A stretch of DNA of 64,000 bases from Melampsora larici-populina 98AG31 (Eukaryota; Basidiomycota; Pucciniomycetes; Pucciniales; Melampsoraceae). Positions within the stretch are counted from its first letter, which is position 1, and each line of letters begins with the position of its first letter. The stretch lies in NCBI RefSeq assembly GCF_000204055.1, contig NW_006768789.1, positions 135,692 to 199,691 on the forward strand, in the 5' to 3' direction. Of the stretch, positions 46,455 through 57,105 are shown one piece after another. Position numbers and translations under genes: made by a program. The notes under the pieces are model-generated. The model had not been told where the DNA came from, made no database searches, and saw only the letters and a program-made list of their open reading frames with translations.

Positions 46455-49400
46455 ATGCCTCCCAAACGAATGGTCGATCGCTCTGCCGAGCATGGCACAA
46501 AAAGGGCTAGGCAGCGTATGAACACCAATCCGCTCAGTGCTACCCATGCAGCTAATCCAATCGGCCATGGTAGTGGCTCTTCCACTCACGATTCCTTGAA
46601 TTATGGACCACAACGAGATGAAGGTCCACATTGGCAAACGCAAGCTGGGTCCTCGAATCAGAATCCGCATGTTTCTGGGACTAACATCCCAAGGAATTTG
46701 ACCCAAGGTGAATTCGTGATTGCATGATCATTGATCTGATAGAGAACTGCAAAGGTCATCAGTCAATTTGTCCAATTAAAATTAATCAACATCCTTTGGT
46801 ATTCGGAATGTTTTCAGCCCACTCAAACCATCAACCTGTTCAAGGCTCAAGTTCGAGCAATTCCCATTCATGGAGAGGTGACTCTAATGCACTTTCGTCT
46901 TGGGAGAATCCGAGAGTTGCCTATCCAGCACCGATGAGCACCTCGGGAGGGATTCGAAACAACCAGATTCCACGTGACCATCAAGTCTTGATGAAGGAGA
47001 CATCTCATGACATGCATGAAGATGTAGCTTCAGCCGCTTTCGACAGACTATTGGCTTCCGAATATGGTCCCTCGCGAGGTCATGTCCGAAACTATGTGGA
47101 TGACGATCACGCTGTGGCTATGCAGATGCACTTGCAGGAAGAAATTGAGTTCAAGAGGGAAGCGATTGCAGTGAGTAGGAGCAGCTCACTTGGTAGCAGT
47201 TTGATGTTATCTGATGTCGTGTCATGTCACAGCGAGATGCAGCATATGCAGCTCAGCTTCACGCCGAGTACAATGCCAATCGCCAAAACTTCGATCAGTA
47301 TTCCAGTCTCACCACCTCACGCCTACCCCCTTCACAGATAGATTCGGTATATCCAGACTCGAATAGTGACGAACATTATGCGGATCAGGGTGTCAATCAA
47401 TCATCTTCACAAGCCCCTCACGGTCGAGCACATCCAGAACCTGCTCGGTTCAGGGACCGAAAGAAACAGAGGGCCAATAGAAAACTGAAGAAGAGACACT
47501 TGGTCGAACACCTCCCTCTGGCGAGTTTCCCCCATAAGAAAATCTCATCGCCCGATCTTGCAATCGTTGCAGAGCCAGGTAACCCTCAGCCTGGTCCAAG
47601 CTTTGAGCGAGGCCATGCGTCGAACATCCAGAGCGATGTCAAAGACGGACATGAAGCCCAGATCCAGCTGATCCTTGATGACGATACATCTCCAAACCCT
47701 CGCTTTCAGGTAACTTTGAATGTTTCTGCTATCCACCAGCTTAGGATATGTAAGCCGTTCAATGATCAATATCTGACAAAGATGAATCCTATCATCATCG
47801 TAGATAATCCTAGATACCAATATTTTGATTGGATATCTCGACTTTCTCCGCCGTTTGCTAAGCTTATCGAAAACGGCCACTCAACTTTTGGTTCCTAAAG
47901 CAGTCCTGTGTGAACTCGATGCACTTAAAAGTCGACATCACGACATTGATATCTATGTTGGGGATACCGTGGTGAAACGAGACATGGCCTTTGTAGCCAG
48001 AGATGCCACAAATTGGCTATTGCTAGCAACACGTGAGATCGATCAAGTAATTGTTCAGCGCCTAGACGAGGAGAGTTTGGAATTAAGCGAGGTGATCATT
48101 TGTCTCTTTACAAGCTATCGCATAATGCTTTCCTCGCGAACGTAACTCACCCATCAATCTGGGACACCTCTCTTCCAATCTCACAGAGCCGAAATGGCGA
48201 TGCCCGGATTCTGGCGTATGCCTTGAAGGTAACCCAACATGCCGTAGAGAATGGGATCAAGATTGCATTATTTTCGAATGACAATATCTTGCGATTAAAC
48301 GCTCAATGTGAAGGCATCTTTGCGCTTTCGATTAAAGATGTTCGAGACGACCCTGCTCAGCTTCTTGCAATCTTGTCAGCACGTACCATGTCCCTGAGAC
48401 CCACCAATAAGATTAAGCAAGCTGAACCAACTGAAAAAATCGAACCTGTCATACCTGTGTCGAAGATCCACACAGACGTGAAGCCGCTCAAAGAGTCTCA
48501 CAATGAACTAGTCAAAGAGCCGGCCCAAGAATCGTCCAAAGAAGCAGTTCAAGAACCCGCCCAAGAACCGTCCAAAGAGCCCGCTAAGGAACCCGTTAAG
48601 GCCCCAGTCATAGATCTCATACAGTCACAGCCCACTCCGGAGCCAACTCAAAAGCCTACCCCTGCAATCGCCCCATCCATCAAATCGATTCCGAAGAACT
48701 CAATTGACTTGGAGCCATCCAAAGATTCACAACAGGCAGCGACCACTTCAAAGCCTACCTCTGGAATCGAATCAGCCATCAAATCATTCCCAAAGAACCC
48801 AACACACTCAGAGCCGTCCAGAGAAGCTAGGCGTGCGGTGACAACGTCGAAACCTGCCGCTACGGTCACCCCAGCTATCGAATCATTTACGTCTGTATCT
48901 TATTGGCCTCCAGGACGACGGATTGCACGTTCAAATGGAAAGATTACGCCTGAGCAGTCAATTATTGGGCCTGATAGAGAGTTCCGAGAATATAGTGGAT
49001 TGTTGAATGTACAAGGCAAATGTCAAGGGTGTAAGTTTCGAGGAGGTAAGACACTCAAGGTGCGTATCTCTCTATGGAGTGATCATGAAGCTTTCTTGGT
49101 TCTCATGGACGGTTTGGTTGATTTCACGTGAATCTTTTGCGCTACTACAGACACCACCAGCTTTGGCTCATCATGCGTGTGAGACTTGTTTAGAGGTGAT
49201 TTGTAGAGGATGTTGGAAGGTGACTGGTTGCACTTGGGACTGTATGGCCCCTTTCAATGGTGAAGCATGTGGTACCACTAAATGCTGTGATCATGGAAGA
49301 GCCGTAATGATGTACGAGGTAAAGTAGATAATAACTGATTGATTAAGCTTCATCCGAGCGTGATACTTAACGAGAATGATGTGTGATCTTACTGTTTAGA

Positions 49401-50440
49401 TTCTCTGTCAACTCGATAGTTGTTTCATCTCCAATAACTTTCGACTTTCACTCAAGACGAATCCATCTTCTAGACCAGTAGTGTATCAAGGAGACGAAGC
49501 CTTGCACCGATTTCTTGTAGCTATCAAGAACCTTTTACCATCATTTGATGAAGAAACTCAATCCAGATCATCTTCACATCCTTCAATCCGATCGATGTTA
49601 TTAACCTCTACTCTCTTTGAGATCTTATGTCGAATCTTAACATATGATCCTTTAAACCAATGGCACCTTCGATCACAATTGTATCATCATTCATTGGATC
49701 TTATTCAAAGGATTTGTGATGGGATAGATGAAGCTAGAAACTTATTTGATCATCGATTGGTTAAGTCTTCGACGTGTGGATTAAGATTGGTTTTAGAAGA
49801 GAAAGGTGGGATTGTTTGGAACCGAACTTGGAAAGGAAAATCAACGGAAACTTTAGCGAACCAATCTAATGATCATCAATATCTTACACCTAAAACGTTA
49901 CAAATCATATTGAATTCTTCGAAAGCTTTGGATGAAAGTGAATTGAATGAGATGAGAAATAAACCGATCAAGATGAGCTTGTATGATGTTTTAAAAGAGT
50001 TGTTTATCTTGGCTACTGAGAAGATGGAAGAGTATCATGTTCGATTAGGGTTATTGGTTCATAAACCGATTCATCAAGCTTCAGAAGATCATCATGAACG
50101 TCAAATGAATGGAGAAGATGAAGAAGTTGAAGTGGATTCAGATGAGATTGAAATGATGATGATGGTAGATAAGATTTTGGATTTAGCTACTAGTTTTGTT
50201 AAGATTTTTAAAACTCTTGAAAATGGAAATGGAAATCGGAATCGAAATCTTAATTTTCAAAGTTCAGAAGACCAAACTCGTGAATTGATGGATACAAGTT
50301 CAAACAACAAAGATAAACGAACAAATCATCAACTTAATTCTGGGGTGACTAAACCTGCTGTAAGTAAAGAACCAAATGTGAAGAAGATCCAAAAGAAAAA
50401 AGATTCTATCAAGTTGACTTTAGATAAGAAATCAAGATGA
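46455..50440 (+). CDS. SWT1-like PIN paralogue B fused to Cys-rich and helical module
   Basis: Seven exons: 46455-46707, 46818-47170, 47233-47709, 47804-48091, 48187-49059, 49151-49318, 49400-50440; total 1150 aa. The PIN domain begins at residue 362 (IILDTNILIGYLDFLRRLL), keeps LCELD, NGDARILAYAL and LFSNDNILRLNA, and its first exon is 288 nt, exactly as in copy A. After the PIN comes a 180-residue Pro/Glu/Lys/Ser linker with EPAQE and SKEPAKEP repeats, then in the same exon GKCQGCKFRGGKTLK, followed by a Cys-rich block (HACETCLEVICRGCW, ACGTTKCCDHGRAVMMYEIL) and about 330 residues of helices (TLFEILCRILTYDPLNQW) with an acidic stretch and basic tail. The C-terminal half recalls Cys-rich fungal proteins that carry a UBC domain, but no UBC core is seen. 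The alternative is two adjacent genes merged by my splice model, though exon 5 itself spans both parts. Confidence 0.68.
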
Positions 50441-50890
50441 TCAACCTTTACAGAATTCTTTTCTTTTGTATTTTCATCTTCTTTGGATCTTTTCTTTTTT
50501 TTTTCATCATCACTAGGTTAGACAATACATGGACATTTTTGAAACCAAACTGATACTGTGTTGATAGCTTTCAGTTTGTAGTCTGTTTGACTTTTTTCTT
50601 CTTCTTCTTCTGCTTCTTGATGATCAATTCACAATCAATTTGACAATGAACACATCAATTCAGAGTAGATTTAAAGGAAACTGACAACTTTCATTTGTAT
50701 TATATGACGATTTTTTCATGATTTTGATAATCTACAAATCCCATTTTATTTTCACATACATACATACACATTTATGTACTTCAAAAAAGGATATAATTTA
50801 CAACGACTAAAACAAAACCAAAAATAAATAAATAAATAAAAAAAAAAAGAGAAAATTTGATAAGATACAAAAGAGTCATCAAAAGAAGAA
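50441..50890. other. Convergent 3' region PIN-B / AFG1
   Basis: 450 bases between two stop codons on opposite strands. It is T-rich after PIN-B and has an AAAT/A-rich run at 50817-50851. No gene. Confidence 0.6.
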
Positions 50891-53012
50891 TCACTTTGGA
50901 TCATAGACTTCAACACCTTTTCCCCATCTACCAGCTCGTTTTCCCCATTTCCCTATCCCCCAAACATTATTAGGAGAAATAATAGGTCTTCTTTGATGTC
51001 GCGAGTCATTAGAAGCTTGTTGATCATGATCTACTGTGGTAGAGGAATCAAAGTCTGATGTTGGGATTTGATCGATGATCCGATCATTCTTCTTCCACAA
51101 GCTCTTCAACGTATCAAGCATTGGGACCCAAGCTTTTCCAGATCCACCTGGTCTAGTCAACTCATGTAATCGCGAAACAGCTCTTTGAAAAGCGTATTGT
51201 TCGTCTTGACCGGTAAAGATAGCCAAAGTGGTCTGACTCGAATTAGATCCACCTGAGAAACTCGGTAATGGATTGGAAGGACGATAAGTTGATGTATTTG
51301 GTCGATGACTAGATACCAAGTCTTGAATGAGTTCTGAAATGCTTTCGGCTTGGATCGGATCAGGGTCTTCTAGGTTTATAGAGTTTGGATCGTGGTCTGG
51401 AAAGAAAAGATTATCGATTTCGTCGGCTGCATTGATGTGTAATTTCACTTGACATTCATAACACGCATCAATAAAAGTAATAAATCTACGTGCTATTATT
51501 AAAGAAGTTGAAGTGATTAGTTTGATGAAATCAATGAGTTGACTAAAGTTTACATACCTTCATTCTTCATTAAACCGGTGAAGACTGGTACGTTTTCTAC
51601 AAGAATGGTTTCAAAGGTGGATGCGATTAATAGATAATCTGCTGGTCCAAGTGGAGCTTCACATAATTCTTTGTAAGTCATCAAGACAGATTTTTGATCC
51701 AAGTTGGCTCGTTTGATTTCAATTCTACGTCCATAGATCAATAATTCGGTTTGCTCTTCTTGTGGTAAAAATTTACGAACGCGTTCTGACCAAGAATGAT
51801 CAGATTGAGATCCGGTATGCCAAGAAGTAGGAAGATCTAAAGTCGATTTACTTTCATCACTTAGCTCACGACGCCAATCACGAAGTGAATCGAGTTGAAC
51901 GGTAGGAGATTTATCTTGAAGTCTATTCAAGAAAGGCAAGACAGTCGATTTCTGAACTCCTTCATCATACATATGTTCAGGTACTCGATTCGAGGTACCT
52001 AAGACGATCCCACCTAATCTCCAATACCATTCAATGACTCTACTCAAGATCCCAGCACCTGCTACATCTACCATTTGGATTTCATCAAAGGCTAAGATCC
52101 AACCTTGAGTAAGAATCAAATCTTTGGCTACTTGTGCTAAAACGAAATCTGGTCCATTTAAAACTGGATCGCTTGGATCTGATCCACCAGCAAAAACACT
52201 TCTCCAACCTTCTAATAAAGCTTTGTTACGTAAACGATCTTGTCTAGGTTGAAGTGTACCGATCGGAAGATCATGTTGTGTGAAAGATTGATCTGAGGAA
52301 GTAGAAGATGGATTTAATTTGATTCGACGAGATTCGAGTCGATTGAAAACTAATGAATAGAGTGAAAGTAAGAAATGATGGTAATGTCTTCTGAGTTTCT
52401 TAGGGGTTGTTAAACTTTCGAAAAAAAGATCCATGATTAATGATTTACCAGTACCGGGTGAACCGGTCAATAAGAACCCGATCGGTACGGTTTGATCTGC
52501 TAAATAATCATCATTATCTTGTTTTAAAACTTTAATTAATTCGTTTTTACGTTGAGTTGGATTCAAAGAGGTGATGGTAGGATCAGGTTTGTATGATAAG
52601 GTTTTTGAATAAGTTGAGTTTGTAGGTGATAAATAAGCTTGATCGAATAAACTTATTAGTCTTGGATTAGGTACATAAGATTGAAGGGTTTTGTGAATCG
52701 ATCTAAGCTGTTTAAATATGATGAAGTTTGAGTAATTAGTTTTGGTTGAGATTGAAGAGAGATTTGTGGTGTTGTACATACTTTATAGATTGTTCTGAGT
52801 TGGTTTGGATCGGGTCTTAGGATACCTGATGATAGTTTGTTTTGATAAAGTAAAAGTAAATCGGTTGGTTGAAGTGCATTTTGAGATTCTGATGAAAACT
52901 TGTGGGAATGAGAATGGGTTCTTGAAGTGAATCGATTGAAAGTGTTCTTTTTAATTTTGATCGAGTTCATCTTCAATCTGCTGGTTCTGGTTCTGATTCT
53001 GGTTCGATCCAT
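50891..53012 (-). CDS. AFG1: Afg1/LACE1-type mitochondrial AAA+ ATPase
   Basis: AFG1-family ATPase of the mitochondrial inner membrane or matrix, tied to turnover of respiratory-chain subunits. Three exons (53012-52782, 52707-51558, 51492-50891) give 660 aa, longer than typical because of Ser/Asn-rich inserts (around residues 208-225 and near the C terminus). Walker A is GSPGTGKS (residues 159-166), Walker B is ILAFDEIQ (Asp285, Glu286), followed by GGIVLGTSNRVPEHMYDEG, which is family-specific. Exon 3 opens with ARRFITFIDACYECQVKL and includes AFQRAVSRLHEL, both AFG1 hallmarks. The N-terminal 40 residues (MDRTRIRTRTSRLKMNSIKI) are Arg/Lys/Ser-rich without acidic residues after the first, fitting a mitochondrial presequence. 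The C terminus (WGKRAGRWGKGVEVY) also fits the family. Divergent from ATG13. Confidence 0.94.
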
Positions 53013-53547
53013 CAGGCTTCCTAAATTCAAATCACTAGTGTTTATTAAGTATGACCTAAACTTAACAAATAACTCAACTCTCTCCTTAATCATGAGCCAA
53101 TGAGCCAAAGCTGTTCTAAATTTTAAAAGATGAATGTTCAACTCAAACAGAGAACTGAGGATGCTACAAATCAAATCATCATAATATACCAACCAAACAT
53201 CTGAACTTATCTTTAGATGATTCTTATCTATCTCTACATAGCTGATTTGTCTTGGATGTACTATTGATGAATCTTGAGATCATGTTTTGATCTTTGAGCT
53301 TGGATGATACAAGATTGAATGGATTGAATGGTGATAAGATGGAATGATGAGATGATTGATGTCAAGATGAGATCATTTACAATCCATCAATCGTTACATG
53401 TAGCCATTTACATACAATCTGATCTGTAAATTTCGTCATGTGAGTCTTACATGACGATGTATCATGTGAGTAATTTGGATTTGTTTGATGAGAACTTCAA
53501 AAATCTAACAAATTGCTTATCACTATCACCATCTCACCATCATCATC
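53013..53547. other. Divergent promoter region AFG1 / ATG13
   Basis: 535 bases between opposite start codons. A direct repeat of GATTGAATGG and GATGAGAT-type words lies around 53310-53370. No gene. Confidence 0.6.
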
Positions 53548-56500
53548 ATGAACCATCATCAACAACCATCAACTTCAACTTCAACTCCACCTCCTACTTC
53601 TCCTTCTGCTACTTATCCTTCATTCAATCTTTATCCCAACTCAAACAAATTCAAATCTTCAATCGAGCCAAATCAAGTTTATACTTCTACTACTACTATT
53701 GCTTCGGTTGGTGGTGCTATAGTGGGTGCTATGATCAGAGGTGCTACTGCTGGAATAAGGTCAAGTGTAGGTGCTGCAAATCATGTGACTAACAGTCTGG
53801 CTTCACCTAATCTTTCTCAAAGGCCTACTTCTTCATCAAAATCAACTAACAACAAGAACGATCAAAACTTCAGCTCAACTTATCATCATCTTACCATTCC
53901 TAATCATAATCATAATGATACTCCTAATCCTAATCCTACTCCTATTCCAATCTCAACTCATTCATCTGATCGAAAAAAATGGGATGCAAAGGTTGATCAA
54001 ATCATTCATCGATTTTATATCAAAACTGCTCAAATCATGGTCAATTCTAGATTAGGAATCTCTTCATCTCAAATCTCACAGTTCAATACCTTTCGATCGT
54101 CTACAAGTATGGGTAAACAACCTGCTAATAGTGAAAAACAGATGAAAAGGGATAAATGGGTGAGCCATCAGTGAATCACTCCTTGGATCTCTCTATCATG
54201 TAATGTCTCTTGCGTTGAGCTTATGCTCTACATCTTGATTATCCAATTTCCGAAAAGTTTAATTTAGAACTTGAAGACCCAGAATTTTTTAAAGATGAAC
54301 TTAAAACTTGGAAAACAACCTCTAGTCTGTTATTCTCATCTTCATCCCCTCGACACCTCACTTCACATGAGCCATCTCCACTCAATCTGGCTTCAATCCC
54401 AGTCATGATCTTTGAGACTATACTTGATCTTCAAGCTTTACCTTCAAATTCAATCTTGGTCCTCGAAAATCCGCATGGTCGAGGTATTCGACTTGACCAT
54501 CTCTCATCTATTACCAAAGAATCTAAATCCAATCAAGAACCTTCATTTCAAAATATTGTCTTGGAAAGATGGACAGTATCCTTATCTACACCTATTCCTC
54601 CATTACCCGGTCCTGAACTACCTACAGTCTATCGATATTGCATTGTTCATTTTCGAGCACTTTACTCTTACTCTCGGACTTTACCAGCTTGGCAACTCTT
54701 TAAACGTCTAAGGAAACCGGGTTCAAGGGAACATGATCTCTTGAAGATTGGATGTCGTCTTAGTAGTACTAGTGTCATAGATGAAGCTGAAAGATCACAA
54801 CGAGGGATGGATCGAAACTCATTCATAGATGAGATTGGTATCGATCAACGCTTATCGGATCTCGATCCTCAAACACATCTGAAACACTTTCAATTTCCAA
54901 GTGTTCAAACCCCATATGGTGCACTTCATTCACACGTCGCATATCGTAATCAAGTGGAATTTTATATCAGTGATCGAGAAACGGCTCTTAGTTCTAAATT
55001 CATGGCTGAGGATTTGAATCCTAATCCTCAAGCTGATCTCATCATGGGTCTTCATCGCCTTCGATCAGGCTATTCAGTGCCTAATCCGATCAAAACTAAT
55101 CAATCTACTCGAACTCATGATAAGGTATCTACTCATCAAGAACATCAGGATCCCATCTCTCCCAAACCTTCCTATGGATCTTTATCCTCAAGACACCCTT
55201 TGCATCCTCGATCCAATTCTAATGAAGTCAATGATCCTGATCGACCTGGTAGTGCAGCTAGTTCTTTAACAGCTGCCATTCGAGCAGCAGCAGAATCTTC
55301 ATTTTCAACTCCTATTCCTCAACATCCACCTCCAACCCAACTTTCTCAGTTACATGGGAATGTAAGTATTGAAATCTCTCTCAATATCTTGATACTGAAG
55401 CTTCTCGAGCTCATGTTCTTTATCTCCTATCTCTCCTCTTTGCTCAGAGTTCTGCATTAACAGCTAAACTAGTAGCTAAACGACAATCCTTGCCACCTGT
55501 CCTCTCCAATGCCTTGCCTAGTCCCTCAAGTATGAACCGAGGCTATTTGGCAGGTTTAGCAGGTAGATCACAGTCTACGACAGCCATGACTGGTCATAGT
55601 CCAAGACAGACAGCTTCAGTGTTATCATCCAGTCCACTCTCTGGACCATCCTCATCGATTCGAATGTCATTAAACCGACCACTGATACCATCTTCAATGG
55701 CCATCTCTTCTTCATCTCCTCTTTCACCTGCAGGACTTTATTCGGGATCTCAAGTTAGTTTAGGTACGAGTGGAAGTGGTACAGGTGTTGCGATTGGACC
55801 TAGACCGATGCCTAGCCAACCGCTTTCTCGAAGGTATTCATCATCACGACATTCAAGAAGTTATGGACAAGGAAGTTCAGGAGGCACATTAGATTCATCA
55901 TTAAGTAGAAGAGCTTTGTTGAATTCAGAACAATCGATTCATTCATATTTATCATCAGGATCAAGACATAAAGAAAGAATTGGAAATCCGATTTCTAGTC
56001 CTCCTATAGATGATACAGGAGAGATTAATAGATTTTTAGAGTTTTTGGATTCGAAACCGAATTTGAAAAGAAACTTGAATGATCAAGTTGGTAATCATAA
56101 TACTATCCTTTCTAAAAGTCAAGCAGAAGTGACGATGAATAGATTAGCTGGATCGGTTTATGGTACCACCACTCTTGATCCAATCAATTCGAATCCGAAT
56201 CCGAATCCTTCTAATCTGGTTCATCATCGTAAACGATCAAGTCTTAATAGCTTGTCTAATAAACCTAGTTCGGTTCTACATGGTTTATTAGAAGAAGATG
56301 AACATCAACAACAACAACAACAACATGATCAAGTCTTTTTACATTCGAATGTGAATGTGAATGTGAATGTTAATCATCGGTCTTCACCACTTTCGGTTTC
56401 TCCTGGATCTTTTATGAATCGGTTCTCAATTACAGGGTCTAGAACTGGTACTGGTACTGGAAGCATTCGAGATGGGGATAGGGATTCGAGTAGGGAGGAT

Positions 56501-56584
56501 TTGAATTTGAATTTGGAGGATGATGATGGTGATGGTGAGATGGTTGGGAAATTAGAATTAAGTTATCCTACCACTCATCGGTAA
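53548..56584 (+). CDS. ATG13: Atg13, regulatory subunit of the autophagy initiation kinase
   Basis: Atg13 bridges Atg1 kinase and the scaffold and is controlled by TORC1 phosphorylation. Three exons (53548-54159, 54258-55361, 55448-56584) give 950 aa. The HORMA domain runs about residues 140-345: WDAKVDQIIHRFYIKTAQIM, then across intron 1 W-FNLELEDPEFF, VMIFETILDL, SNSILVLENPHGRG, NIVLERWTVSL and TVYRYCIVHFRALYSYSRTL. The remaining 600 residues are Ser/Pro-rich and disordered, as is usual for the regulatory tail, with poly-Gln (near 56305-56325), VNVNVN and TGTGTG microsatellite-like stretches. Intron 1 follows a TGG codon; the WFNLE-type junction is a family hallmark and supports the splice. 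The N-terminal 140 residues are an unusual Ser/Thr/Asn/His-rich extension. An upstream out-of-frame ATG exists, but 53548 is the first in frame. Confidence 0.92.
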
Positions 56585-57105
56585 TCATCATTCTCATGAG
56601 TTTTTTTTTGATGAGTTTTTTTTGTGTGTTGGTTTGGTTTGGTATTGATCTTGAAAGGTTAAATATGTATAAGATGAAGTCTAAGGAAATGTTTTGATGC
56701 TCAACTGAAGAAAAGGTTCAAGTTCTTTTATACAGTTTAAGTTTTTGTATTATTTTGAAGTGAAGTGTTTGGTTAAGTTTGTATATCTTTCATCTATGGT
56801 TTTTTTGTCTTGTATTTTTTAGTTTGTAGTTGGTGTTATGAAATGAAATGAGAATGGAAAGAAAGATTAAGGAAAGAGTGAGAAGTTGAGTTAAAGGAAT
56901 GGAAGGAAAGGAGAATTTAATTACAAAATTGAACTTGGAATGAAGAGATGGTTTTTTGAGAATGCAGATTTGATTCAATTGAAAATGCAGTTGTGGACAG
57001 AAAAAAAGGAAAAATTTCAAATTTATATCCGATATCCGACTCGGATCGCAAATTACAAAATACTCGAATTGGGTTTTTAAGAGAAGATACTCGGCTTCTG
57101 GTTGT
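56585..57105. other. Intergenic ATG13 / DUS3
   Basis: 520 bases; T/G-rich after the ATG13 stop, then AT-rich. Presumed 3' UTR and DUS3 promoter. A minus-strand open frame (56790-57191) is unsupported. Confidence 0.55.
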
